Positions 1-8,869 of a stretch of DNA of 60,386 bases are shown here, in pieces. The DNA is from an uncultured Clostridia bacterium (lineage in GTDB: Bacteria; Bacillota; Clostridia; TANB77; CAG-508). The stretch is from positions 1-60,386 of the forward strand of contig CASDJM010000006.1 of the NCBI GenBank assembly GCA_949280815.1. Reading direction: 5' to 3'. The position numbers were made by a program, and so were the translations under genes. Every line of letters starts with the position of its first letter. Position 1 is the stretch's first letter. The notes beneath the pieces were generated by a model, which was not told the DNA's origin, made no database searches, and was given only the letters and a program-made list of their open reading frames with translations.

Positions 1-2
1 CA

Positions 3-737
3 ACAGTAACAGGATATACTTGTCAAAATAGTGCAGGAGTAAATGCATGGAAGATATTCTATGCAGATACAAATAATATATACTTGATTGCAGATGATTA
101 TATAAGCTATGCCTATGCACCAAAAGGAAAATGTGGACGTTCTTTAGCGAAAGGGGATACAGATTATAAATTATATTTTACTAATATAGTAAGGGATTAT
201 GTAGGTTCAAGTGATATAGATGGTGGAAGAATAAAACGCTTAAATAACGATTATTTTACAAAGGGATATTCAAGTACCAATAATAATCTGAAGGCGACAG
301 CTTTTCTGTTAGATGACTATGCATGGGCTACATTTGCGGGAGACAAAGCTGACTATGCAATAGGTGGACCTACTATTGAGATGTTTGTAAAATCATATAG
401 CCAAAAACATAATGTTGATTATAGGGCACAAGCAGTTAACGCTCTTGGATATCAGGCGAGTAGCAACGGAGGAGTTTCTTGGGAGGATAACTTCAAATTA
501 AGTGTTTCTTCATTAGATTCGCTATATTTCATCAAAGCGACGGATAAAGCTTTCGGATATTGGATGACTTCTCCTACTTCTCTGTCTAGTGAACATTTAG
601 CAACTGTGAGATACCACACTGGAACTGTAGAACCTTATACTTTGACTTATACTGATTTGGGGATTAGACCTGTAGTTTGTCTAAATGCTAAAGTCCAATT
701 GGAGAAAAAATCAGATGGAACCTATGCAATAAAATAA
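3..737 (+). CDS. C-terminal part of a DUF6273 / prepilin-like surface protein
   Basis: The frame is open to the left edge, so this is the last 244 residues of a longer protein; a TTG near position 84 is not a credible start because coding continues upstream of it. The ending GIRPVVCLNAKV, about 20 residues from the stop, is the hallmark of the DUF6273 domain (GIRPVVSL-type), and the preceding stretch WKIFYADTNNIYLIADDYI is typical of the lectin-like heads carried by prepilin-type proteins of gut Clostridia. It is probably a secreted or pilus-like surface protein. The missing N-terminus would show whether it carries a prepilin leader like the gene starting at 60277. Base composition is slightly richer in GC than the core genes, as for the gene at 4181. 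The function is inferred from domain resemblance only. Confidence 0.6.
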   Translation, partial: TVTGYTCQNSAGVNAWKIFYADTNNIYLIADDYISYAYAPKGKCGRSLAKGDTDYKLYFTNIVRDYVGSSDIDGGRIKRLNNDYFTKGYSSTNNNLKATAFLLDDYAWATFAGDKADYAIGGPTIEMFVKSYSQKHNVDYRAQAVNALGYQASSNGGVSWEDNFKLSVSSLDSLYFIKATDKAFGYWMTSPTSLSSEHLATVRYHTGTVEPYTLTYTDLGIRPVVCLNAKVQLEKKSDGTYAIK

Positions 738-830
738 TAAGGAGGGAGCGAAGAACTTTTAAAGTTTTTCAGGGCATGTCAGCATGTCAAAATTAGTATG
801 TAAATTAAAAAAATAGATAGGTATAAAATA

Positions 831-879
831 AACCCAATTATTAGATTGAAAAGTTTAATAATTGGGTTATTTTTTTATG
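831..879 (+). terminator. Rho-independent terminator
   Basis: A perfect 13-bp stem (831-843 with 856-868) with a 12-nt loop is followed by a run of T. It ends the transcript of the truncated first gene. Confidence 0.85.
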
Positions 880-948
880 TCAAAATAATAAAAATAGAAA
901 CAACGTTTTATATGTCGAAATTTGCGATGAAAAGTATAGCAAAAAGTA

Positions 949-977
949 TTGATAAAAATAGAATTTTGTGATACATT
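949..977 (+). promoter_or_regulatory. Possible sigma-A promoter of the adhesin gene
   Basis: TTGATA (949-954), 17 nt, then TACATT (972-977), about 130 bases upstream of the adhesin start. The -10 is imperfect, so this is only a candidate. Nothing else was recognised between 880 and 1107. Confidence 0.35.
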
Positions 978-1107
978 ATCAATAGGCAATGAGTTTTAAA
1001 TTGCAAAACAAAAACAGCTTTGCTAGACACAAGGATGACAATTTTTTATATCATTTTTGAATCTAAGAAATCCAAACAAAAAAAGAAAACAAGAAAGAAG
1101 GAATTTT

Positions 1108-4053
1108 ATGAAAATCAGAAAACAAAAAGTTCTGGGTTTTATTTGTGTATTTATCATGCTTTTTGCTACTATATTTTCCAATATAGAAAAAGTATATGCA
1201 ATGACAGAAAAAACAGAAGAACAGGGACAAACAGGAATAACAAATGACGCAGAAAAAACAACGAAACCAACTTCAACAGAAGAAAATATTACACAAGAAA
1301 ATGAAAAGATAAGAGTAGCAACAATTAGTAACAGCGGATATACCACTATAAACTCCCAAACATTAGTAGAATCAAATCATTTAGATACATTAGTGCTAAA
1401 TTATACATCGCTTCCCGACATTACAGTTACAGGTTCAGAAAAATATAATTTAACAAATACCACATCTTTACTAGATGGTTCTGTAGTTGTAAAACAAGTA
1501 GAATTTCCAGATGTTAAAAGTGGAAAAGTGCTTGATTCTGTAATTACAGTAAAGTTTAAAAACTGTGGAAAATTAAATGGGAAAGCTATTGATATGAAAT
1601 TAGTTTATTCTGACATGGTAGCAAAAGGAGATAATCCATTTTTATATTGGTCTGCCTATGGAAAGGCAATGGCTACTAAAAATGAATGGTGGTACAGAAA
1701 GATTGAACATGTAACAATCAATATTTATTTCTATTATTTAGGTTCTAATACACCAATTACTTTAGATACAGCCTATTTATCTTTATTTTCAGAAGATAAA
1801 AATGAAGGAGCCTCTTCGAAAGTATCTTCTAATCAATATTTATACCAACAAACCTATATGAATTATTTATCTTCTACGCCATCGCAATGCATCTCTCGTA
1901 CCTATCAAAATGTATTTCATGGAACAGTAGGAGCATTAGTAGATGGCAACACAGAAGCAGGTACACTAAAATGTGTTTCTTTTCAATATCAAAAAACAGA
2001 TTATCTAGAAGTTGAATTATATGCTTTAAATAACAAATCTGATATTGGTTATCATTTACAATATACTTCACTAACTGCCAGTATGCCAAATGATCCTAAA
2101 AAACTAGTAGACAAAACCATAGCTAATACAGAAGATACCATAACTTATACCATAACACAAAATATTTCAAAAGCTACTGATCAGAATTTCTATTATACTT
2201 CTCTTGTCTTTCAAGATGCCTTAAATAGTAATTTGAGCTATCAATCTTTAAATGTATATGATGAAAACAATAAAGATGTAACAGCTACAGCAGGAAGTAC
2301 CAATTATAATTCTGCTACCAATACACTTGATTATAAATTTAATACAGATTATTTAAAAAACATGAATTATAAAGGGCAAGTCTATAAATTTGTAATAAAA
2401 GCAAAAGTTAAAAATCATGTAACAGAAGGAAATATCACAAATACATCGACTACTATTATAAATGATAATTATATCTTATCTTCTAATACTGTAACAAGTA
2501 AAATATCGTACAAAGTATTAGTCAATCATGTCGATGAAGGAGGAAACAAATTAGCAGAAACGGAAACTATAAAAGGATATGAGGGAGATTCCTATACAAC
2601 AAAACAAAAACAAATTTATGGTTATGAGTTAATGCAGACTCCAGAAAATAGCAAAGGAAATATGATGGAAGATACGATTCATGTAACTTATCGTTATAAA
2701 ATAAAAGACAGTAATGTTGTTGCTGAATATGTAGATGAAAAAGGAAAGAAAATAGCAATTTATGAAACCATACAAGGAAAAGTGTTTGACAAATATCAAA
2801 CAGAAGCAAAAGATATTTATGGCTATCAATTAATAGAAACGCCTTCTAATCATACAGGTACTATGACGGAAAATACTATTACTGTGACTTATCGTTATGA
2901 ATTGAAAGATAGTAGCGTAATTACCAGACATATAGATGAAGATGAAAATATATTAGCTGATGATGAAACGCTTCCAGGAAAAGTATTTGATGAATATACA
3001 ACACAACCTAAAGAAATTTATGGTTACGAATTAATTGAAATGCCCAAAAACAGTAGTGGCAGAATGATAGAAACTCCTATGGTGGTAACTTATCATTATC
3101 GATTAAAAGATACTAATGTTATTGCTAAATATGTAGATGAACAAGGAAATGAACTAGCGGGCAATGAAACTATTTCAGGAAAAGTGTTTGACCAATATCA
3201 AACAGAAGAAAAAGATATTTATGGTTATCAGTTAATTGAAATTCCTCAAAATAATATTGGGACTATGACAGAAGAGAGTATCACAGTAACCTATTGCTAT
3301 CAGTTGAAAGATACAAGTGTTATCGTTAAATACATAGACGAAGAGGGAGGGGAATTAGCAAATAGCGAAACTATGCAAGGAAAAGTGTTTGATGAATATA
3401 AAACACAAGCAAAAGAAATTTGTGGTTATGAATTGACAAAAATGCCAGGAAATAACGTTGGTATTATGACAGAGTATCCTACTACAGTAACTTATCAGTA
3501 CAGAAAGTTAGGATTTAATATTGCTGTTTCACAAAAACTGACAGGGATTGTTTTAAATAATGAACCAGAAGAGATTTCTGAAAAAATAGAGATTGATAGA
3601 AAAATCGATGTGAATTCACTAAAACTTACCTATACAATTACGGTTTCTAATCCAAGTGAACTAGATGGCTGTACAGTACTTCATAATACTATTCCAGATG
3701 GCTATGTAGCATTGGAACAGGATAATTCCGACTGGATGATAGATGGCAAAGATGCTTATCGAAATGTAGATGATTTAGTAATTGGTGAAGCAAGGGAGTT
3801 TTCAATTGTCCTAACAGCTACATCAAGTGAAGTGGCAGGAACAATAGTTAATGTGGCTTCTTGTACAGATTCTACTTGTGAACCGCAATTTGAGGAGTCT
3901 ACTTTAGCAGATAATACGGATACTAAGGAATTGATTATTGGTATTTCAACTGGTTTGACAGAACATTTGACAGAGATAGTTCTTGAAGTGTTAGTTGTGT
4001 TAATTGTTTTTGGGGGTGTGTTGTGGAAAGCTAGAAGGAGAAGGGGATTTTGA
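1108..4053 (+). CDS. MucBP-repeat surface adhesin with signal peptide and C-terminal membrane anchor
   Basis: Start chosen at ATG 1108 behind AGAAAGAAGG (1092-1101); the frame is open further upstream but lacks a ribosome site. The 981-residue product begins MKIRKQKVLGFICVFIMLFA, a signal peptide probably cut near KVYA. Residues about 50-465 form an unassigned head with a DUF11-like isopeptide-type appearance near the end. Residues 467-801 are five MucBP-type repeats of 67 residues, each with a (I/V)DE-G...L...ET...G pattern, an IYGYEL motif and a closing VTYxYR. Residues about 802-945 resemble a COG1361/DUF11 domain (LTYTITVSNPSEL). The last 28 residues are a transmembrane segment and the tail KARRRRGF. 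No LPXTG motif is seen, so anchoring is by the membrane helix rather than sortase. MucBP modules bind mucin or other glycoproteins in known adhesins; the ligand here is unknown. Confidence 0.85.
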   Translation: MKIRKQKVLGFICVFIMLFATIFSNIEKVYAMTEKTEEQGQTGITNDAEKTTKPTSTEENITQENEKIRVATISNSGYTTINSQTLVESNHLDTLVLNYTSLPDITVTGSEKYNLTNTTSLLDGSVVVKQVEFPDVKSGKVLDSVITVKFKNCGKLNGKAIDMKLVYSDMVAKGDNPFLYWSAYGKAMATKNEWWYRKIEHVTINIYFYYLGSNTPITLDTAYLSLFSEDKNEGASSKVSSNQYLYQQTYMNYLSSTPSQCISRTYQNVFHGTVGALVDGNTEAGTLKCVSFQYQKTDYLEVELYALNNKSDIGYHLQYTSLTASMPNDPKKLVDKTIANTEDTITYTITQNISKATDQNFYYTSLVFQDALNSNLSYQSLNVYDENNKDVTATAGSTNYNSATNTLDYKFNTDYLKNMNYKGQVYKFVIKAKVKNHVTEGNITNTSTTIINDNYILSSNTVTSKISYKVLVNHVDEGGNKLAETETIKGYEGDSYTTKQKQIYGYELMQTPENSKGNMMEDTIHVTYRYKIKDSNVVAEYVDEKGKKIAIYETIQGKVFDKYQTEAKDIYGYQLIETPSNHTGTMTENTITVTYRYELKDSSVITRHIDEDENILADDETLPGKVFDEYTTQPKEIYGYELIEMPKNSSGRMIETPMVVTYHYRLKDTNVIAKYVDEQGNELAGNETISGKVFDQYQTEEKDIYGYQLIEIPQNNIGTMTEESITVTYCYQLKDTSVIVKYIDEEGGELANSETMQGKVFDEYKTQAKEICGYELTKMPGNNVGIMTEYPTTVTYQYRKLGFNIAVSQKLTGIVLNNEPEEISEKIEIDRKIDVNSLKLTYTITVSNPSELDGCTVLHNTIPDGYVALEQDNSDWMIDGKDAYRNVDDLVIGEAREFSIVLTATSSEVAGTIVNVASCTDSTCEPQFEESTLADNTDTKELIIGISTGLTEHLTEIVLEVLVVLIVFGGVLWKARRRRGF
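2506..3510 (+). repeat. Five tandem MucBP coding repeats of 201 bp
   Basis: Five units of exactly 201 bp (67 codons) within the adhesin. The first is the most diverged, and units 2-5 share the spacer G-KVFD-Y-T. Synonymous differences between units are many, so the array is old rather than a recent expansion. Confidence 0.85.
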
Positions 4054-4180
4054 ATTAAATTCAACAAAACAGAGTTAATGCAAAATTTGCAAAATACAAG
4101 AAAATGTGTCATCATTAACATAATAGCAAAAGCTATATTTTGAAACCGTTGTAACAATTCAGTTAAAGGAGGAAAAGCAT

Positions 4181-5275
4181 ATGGAAATAAAACGGTATTA
4201 CAAAATTGTATTTGAAAATGAGGAGGAAAAAATAAAATTTGAGACAGAAGCCTTAAATGGTAATTTTTTTCAATTCATAGAGGGATCAAGTGGAGAGCTA
4301 ATTATCAAAACTTGTAAGCAACCAATTGTTTCAAATAGTGCCTTTTTGAAACTTCCAGGTATAGCAGCTAGGGAATATGCAGAAGTATTATCTGTTTATA
4401 CAGATAATGACGGAAATCAGGCTGTAATTCCGTGTGGATGGACAGTCTCAAAAGTTAATAAGGAGAACACAATTTTTGGGGTCAATTGTAGTTTAGTCAT
4501 TTATCGCATACCAAAAGAAAAGGTATGTTATATTGACTGGACAAACTCGCATGAAGTTGAAACATTGCAGAGAACATACGACCAGTTCGTGTGGACTCCA
4601 GTAAATTTATTGAAGCCTAATGGTACACTGGATGGCGATTCATTTACTGAGAAATTCGGTAGAAGAAATTATCGAAATGTAGAATTTTCTGAAAGCGAAT
4701 ACAATGAGGTACTGACTGACGAACTTGTTTTGCAGAAGGAAAGTGTCGATAAATATGGTGGCTTTTTTAGTAGTCGCTATGATATTTCGGAAGATTCGAA
4801 AGACAAAGGCAGACCAAGGTCTATAAAAGGTGCATATCCTTGGATAAACGAAGATAGAATTATGGATTATCCATCTATTGCCAATAGTATGTTTAAAGGA
4901 GAAATAACAAGTCATTTAATGTATGGTGCAGAATATGACACACGAGAAGAGTGGGTCATAGAAACAAAAACGAAAACATTTAATGATATTGCAAAAGACT
5001 CTTCAAAATGGGGTAACCATTGGGATACAGAAGGATTTTCAAACGAAATGCTCAAAACGGGGGCCTGTGAAGAATGGTGTGTTAACAATATTTATGATTT
5101 CACGGGGAATGTAACTGAGCGGACACAAGAAAAGCACGGTAGTTCATCACATGTAATCCGTGGTTGCCATTACTATGAATATGGTTACCATTGTCCAGCG
5201 GACTATCGTAATTATGATGTTCCTTTTTACAAATATAACTACCCTGGTTTTCGTGTTACGATTTGTATCAGGTAA
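4181..5275 (+). CDS. FGE-sulfatase / C-type-lectin-fold protein, candidate DGR target
   Basis: 364 residues, ATG 4181 behind AAAGGAGG (4165-4172). The C-terminal half follows the formylglycine-generating-enzyme-like (CLec) fold: FVWTPV near residue 131, GGFFSSRYDIS near 190, WGNHWDT near 279, then TGNVTERT, VIRGC and a terminal GFRVTICIR. This is the scaffold used by diversity-generating-retroelement target proteins. The segment between RG and GFRV is made almost only of NNY codons (Tyr, His, Asp, Asn, Cys, Val, Phe), as expected for a mutagenised AAY-rich template. No signal peptide or membrane helix is visible. No reverse transcriptase or template repeat is in the window. Two CGG codons are read in frame (4193 and 5120), unlike the core genes; the second falls where the family normally has Trp (GNVxEWT). 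CGN use is higher than in neighbours, suggesting transfer. Function beyond the fold is unknown. Confidence 0.6.
   Translation: MEIKRYYKIVFENEEEKIKFETEALNGNFFQFIEGSSGELIIKTCKQPIVSNSAFLKLPGIAAREYAEVLSVYTDNDGNQAVIPCGWTVSKVNKENTIFGVNCSLVIYRIPKEKVCYIDWTNSHEVETLQRTYDQFVWTPVNLLKPNGTLDGDSFTEKFGRRNYRNVEFSESEYNEVLTDELVLQKESVDKYGGFFSSRYDISEDSKDKGRPRSIKGAYPWINEDRIMDYPSIANSMFKGEITSHLMYGAEYDTREEWVIETKTKTFNDIAKDSSKWGNHWDTEGFSNEMLKTGACEEWCVNNIYDFTGNVTERTQEKHGSSSHVIRGCHYYEYGYHCPADYRNYDVPFYKYNYPGFRVTICIR
5165..5254 (+). other. Candidate DGR variable region (VR)
   Basis: From the codon after CGT GGT up to the GGT TTT CGT (GFR) anchor, most variable positions are NNT or NNC codons: CAT TAC TAT, TAT, TAC CAT TGT, GAC TAT, AAT TAT GAT GTT, TTT TAC, TAT AAC TAC. 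Conserved residues of the fold (G, P-A, R, P, GFR) keep non-A codons. This is what adenine mutagenesis of AAY codons produces. No matching template repeat was found by eye within the window. Confidence 0.4.
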
Positions 5276-5295
5276 AAATCTTTTCAAATACTGGA

Positions 5296-5350
5296 AAGCC
5301 AGCATATTGGAGCGAATGCTCCAATATGCTGGCTTCTCCTTTTCTCATAA
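5296..5350 (+). terminator. Strong 18-bp hairpin after the lectin-fold gene
   Basis: Perfect 18-bp stem (5296-5313 with 5318-5335) and GAAT tetraloop, 20 bases after the stop codon, followed by a T-rich but interrupted tract. It works as a terminator by position. A hairpin just downstream of the VR is also a known requirement for efficient homing in the BPP-1 DGR, so a double role is possible (inference). Confidence 0.7.
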
Positions 5351-5368
5351 TTTTTCTCTTTTTTCATC

Positions 5369-5397
5369 TTGTGAAAAATCCAAAAATTTGATATACT
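5369..5397 (+). promoter_or_regulatory. Sigma-A-type promoter of priA
   Basis: TTGTGA (5369-5374), 17-nt spacer, TATACT (5392-5397), 24 bases before the priA start and downstream of the hairpin. Confidence 0.6.
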
Positions 5398-5421
5398 AGA
5401 GGCTAGAAAAGAGGAGAAAAA

Positions 5422-7691
5422 ATGATAGCAGAAGTAATCATCAATCGAACCGCCAAGAAACTAAATAGAACTTTTGATTATCGTATCCCAGAAAACTTAG
5501 AGGGGCTTATTTTTGTTGGAAGCAAAATCCTAGTACCCTTTGGAAAAAGCGGAAAACTAGAAGAGGCCTTTGTGGTAGGACTAAAAGGAAAAACGAACTA
5601 TCCCAATGAAATCAAAGAAATCGCCAAACTAGAAGAACAATTAAAAGACGAGCAAATAGCATTAGCAAAATGGATGGCGAAAAGATACTTTTGTAATATT
5701 TCAGACTGTATTAAATTAATGTTAACACCTGGAAGTCGAACCAAAAACAAAGAAAAAAGAATACAAGACAAAACCATAAATAGTATCTATTTAGGAAAAG
5801 ATATAGAAGAAATAGAATTCGACATAGAAATGGAAAAAATCAAATCAGACAAACAAAAGAAAATCATTAATTTTGTAAAAGACAATGAAGGAGTTACGAT
5901 ACCAGAAATAGAAATGTTGACAGACTGTTCCAGAGCGATTGTTAATACTCTTATCAAAAATGGCTATTTAGAAATGGTCGAACAAAAAATAGAAAGAAAT
6001 CCATTGAATTTAAAAGATATAGAAACCATAAAAAACAAAGAGAAAACAGAAAAATTAGCTTTAACAGACGAACAAGAAAAAGCGTATCAAACAATAGAAC
6101 AAAAAATGGAAGAGAATGAGTATCAATCCTTTTTACTATATGGTGTAACAGGCTCAGGAAAAACAGAAATCTATTTGCAATTAATCCAAAAAGCATTAGA
6201 ACAAGAAAAAACAGCTATTTTATTAGTGCCAGAAATATCGTTAACACCACAAATGTTAGATCGATTTATTGCACGATTTGGAAAAGAAGAAATTGCTGTA
6301 TTACATAGTAAACTATCTATAGGCGAAAGACATGATGAATGGGAGAGAATCAGAGAAGGAAAAGCTAAAATCGTAATAGGAGCAAGGTCAGCAATTTTTG
6401 CACCAGTTGAAACAATAGGAATTATTATCATTGATGAAGAACATGATAGTTCTTATAAATCAGAAGCCAATCCAAAATATGATGCCAAAGAGGTAGCCAA
6501 ACAAATTGCTAAACAAAGCAAATGTCCATTACTATTAGGTAGTGCCACACCAGATTTAAAAACCTATCATTCTGCGACACAAGAACAAAAAACAGATGTC
6601 CAATTATTAACCTTGACCAAAAGAGCGAATCAATCTTCTTTACCAAGTGTACAAGTAGTAGACTTGAAGCAAGAACTAGTTAATCGGAAATCGTTCTATG
6701 TTAAGTATGGATTTGTACAGTGCGATTGAGGAAAATCTAAAACAAAAACGACAAACTATCTTATTTCTAAATCGTAGAGGTTATTCTACCTTTATCATGT
6801 GTAGAAATTGTGGATATACTGTACAATGTAAGAATTGTAATATTAGTATGACTTATCATAGTTATGAGAAAAAATTAAAATGTCATTATTGTGGCTATGA
6901 AGAAAAGGTAGTAACCATATGTCCAGAATGTCACAGCGATAAAATTCGATATTTTGGAACAGGGACACAAAAATTAGAACAAGAAATCAACAAACAATTT
7001 CCAAATGCTAAAACGATTCGCATGGACATTGATACTGTAACGAAAAAGAACTCACATGAGGAAATTTTAAACCGATTTAAAACTGAAAATATCGATATCT
7101 TAATTGGAACACAAATGGTAGTGAAAGGACATCATTTTCCTAATGTTACGCTAGTAGGAGTGATTGCAGCAGATAGTTCTTTAAACATTGATGATTATAG
7201 AGCGAACGAAAGAACTTTTCAAATTTTAACACAAGTAGCACGGAAGAGCTGGTAGAGAAAAATTGCCAGGAAAAGTAATTATACAAAGTTATAATCCAGA
7301 AAATTTCAGTATTCAATGTGCGAAAAAGCAAAATTATGAAAAATTTTATGAAACGGAAATAGCACTACGAAAGCAATTGAAATATCCACCATTTTGCGAT
7401 ATAACAGTAGTGAATTTTAATAGTTTACAAGAATCAGAGATACAGCAAGTGAGTCAATGGATTTATGACTATTTGAAAAATAACTTAAATCAAGAGCAAT
7501 TTAAAATTTTTAAGCCAATGCCAGCACCAATTGATAAAATACAAAATAGATACCGTTGGCGAATCATTTTGAAAGGAAACATAACAGGTGAGGCAAATGA
7601 CATGTTGAACCAATGCTTAAGACAAGCTTATGAAAAGAATTGGAAAAATACTAAAATAACAATGGATGTTAATCCTAATAATATGATGTAG
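5422..7691 (+). CDS. priA: Primosomal protein N' (replication restart helicase PriA), with two +1 CGG recoding sites
   Basis: ATG 5422 behind GAGGAGAAAA. Read through two +1 steps, at 6685 and 7241, the product is 755 residues, normal for PriA. PriA is a 3'-to-5' superfamily 2 DNA helicase that reloads the replisome at stalled forks. Visible in order: the N-terminal DNA-binding domain; Walker A GVTGSGKTE near residue 240; DEEH box near 336; the first break; NRSM and FLNRRGYS; a zinc-binding region with several CxxC pairs (about 459-505); then TQVA-GRAGR with the second break inside this helicase motif; and the C-terminal domain. In the zero frame the protein would stop 14 codons after the first CGG. 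Both breaks are an extra C before a conserved Gly codon (GNRSM and GRAGR), and everything else is intact, so I call a functional recoded gene rather than a pseudogene. Confidence 0.85.
6685..6688 (+). other. priA: CGG(A) +1 recoding site, priA site 1
   Basis: Zero frame reads GTT AAT CGG AAA TCG and reaches TGA soon after. Moving +1 at CGG gives GTT AAT (C) GGA AAT CGT TCT ATG, V-N-G-N-R-S-M, the conserved PriA sequence. The +1 frame has a TAG just upstream (inside GAACTAGTT), which confines the shift to this spot. Confidence 0.85.
7241..7244 (+). other. priA: CGG(A) +1 recoding site, priA site 2
   Basis: Zero frame reads GTA GCA CGG AAG AGC TGG TAG. The +1 reading GCA (C) GGA AGA GCT GGT AGA gives A-G-R-A-G-R, the invariant helicase motif VI of PriA. 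Confidence 0.9.
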
Positions 7692-7727
7692 TTTTTAATC
7701 TTTATTTCTGCTCTATTCGATTTCTAT

Positions 7728-7756
7728 TTGACAAATTGAGTTTCATCATTTATAAT
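7728..7756 (+). promoter_or_regulatory. Consensus sigma-A promoter of the AbiE-type pair
   Basis: TTGACA (7728-7733), 17-nt spacer, TATAAT (7751-7756): a perfect match to consensus, 34 bases before the antitoxin start. So strong a promoter suits a gene kept in check by its own product. Confidence 0.85.
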
Positions 7757-7777
7757 AGTTTCAACGAATTGATGAAA
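7741..7777 (+). promoter_or_regulatory. Inverted repeat around the -10, probable autoregulatory operator
   Basis: TTTCATCA (7741-7748) and TGATGAAA (7770-7777) are perfect 8-bp inverted half-sites, one abutting the -10 and one downstream of it. AbiEi antitoxins repress their own operons through inverted repeats in the promoter, which fits. Confidence 0.5.
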
Positions 7778-7789
7778 TAAGGTGTTTTG

Positions 7790-8869
7790 ATGAAACGTAA
7801 ATTTACTGAAAGTGAATATGAATTTATGGCAAGAGAGCAATTAATTGAAAAAATAAAATTGCTTCCCTTTGTATCTGAGATAGAAAGTGAAATGACTGAA
7901 TGTCAATATTATGATTTTGTTTTAAGAGTTAGCTATAATGATGGTACATTTACAAAAATCATTGCAGAAGTAAAGTCACGAGGCGAAAAAAGATTTGCAA
8001 AAGATTTTGTAAACAGAATCGAATACTATAAAAACAAAGAATATTGTAATACAGAATTTTATGTTTTTATTGCACCATATATAACCGAAGAAACGGGGAG
8101 ATTTCTTTTTGAAAATGGCATAAGTTATATGGATTTGTCTGGAAATTGCTATATAATTACAGATAGGATTCTAATACATTCAACAGGAAATAAAAATAAA
8201 TATATTGAAAAAAGAGAACAGAAAAACCATTTTACTAAGAGTGCAGTTACCACATCTATTATATTGAGAACTATGCTTGACGACTACACAAAAATATGGC
8301 AAGTTAAGATGTTGAGTGAACTAACCCAAAAGAGTTTAGGTGCAGTTTCTAATGTGAAAAAATTTTTGTTGGATAAAGATTATATAACTATTTTTGATAA
8401 TGGATTTAGATTGAATAATATTAGCGAATTATTAAAAAGTTGGTCAAAAGATTATTCAAAAACAAATTATATTGAAAAAAGATGTTATTCTTTTGATAGG
8501 ATTCCTGATTTTGAAACAAAAATAACAGCATGGAATATAAAACATAGTGGTAGTGTCACATTGGGTGGGTTTAGTGCTGCTGTTAGATATTCACCAACAG
8601 TTAGATATAATAAAATTACATTATATATTGAGGAACAGGATGTACGAGAATTTATAACCGATATGAATTTAAAAGAGGTAGATAGTGGTGAAAATATTTC
8701 AATAATTATACCGAGTGATAAGACTCCATTTTTGTTTTCTCAAAAAATTAATAACTTTTTAGTTACCTCTCCTGTTCAAACAGTTTTAGATTTATTAAAC
8801 AATGCTGGCAGAGGAGAAGAAGCGGCAAATGCAATAATAGAAAAGGAATTTAAGAAATATGATTTGTGA
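7790..8869 (+). CDS. AbiEi-type antitoxin / winged-helix regulator of a type IV toxin-antitoxin pair
   Basis: ATG 7790, 6 bases after AAGGTG; 359 residues. The N-terminal third has a nuclease-fold-like appearance (IIAEVKSRGEKRF, residues about 60-75). A winged helix follows (residues about 150-215, SELTQKSLGAVSNVKKFLLD), and the C-terminal third resembles the AbiEi_2 family (TLGGFSAAVRYSPT; SPVQTVLDLLNNAGRGEEAA). It overlaps the next gene by 11 bp, which is typical of co-translated toxin-antitoxin pairs. It probably represses the operon through the inverted repeat at 7741-7777 and counteracts the nucleotidyltransferase. Family placement is by motif recognition; the N-terminal domain could have another role. 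Confidence 0.65.
   Translation: MKRKFTESEYEFMAREQLIEKIKLLPFVSEIESEMTECQYYDFVLRVSYNDGTFTKIIAEVKSRGEKRFAKDFVNRIEYYKNKEYCNTEFYVFIAPYITEETGRFLFENGISYMDLSGNCYIITDRILIHSTGNKNKYIEKREQKNHFTKSAVTTSIILRTMLDDYTKIWQVKMLSELTQKSLGAVSNVKKFLLDKDYITIFDNGFRLNNISELLKSWSKDYSKTNYIEKRCYSFDRIPDFETKITAWNIKHSGSVTLGGFSAAVRYSPTVRYNKITLYIEEQDVREFITDMNLKEVDSGENISIIIPSDKTPFLFSQKINNFLVTSPVQTVLDLLNNAGRGEEAANAIIEKEFKKYDL

Noticed and set aside
1023..1346. Minus-strand ORF over the adhesin start
   Set aside because: It is the shadow of the adhesin signal-peptide region, without a ribosome site or family resemblance.
5422..7691. priA, relA, uvrA, gatD, DUF212 and the araC-type gene as pseudogenes
   Set aside because: All breaks are of one kind at one codon, every catalytic motif outside them is intact, and several of the genes are normally essential.
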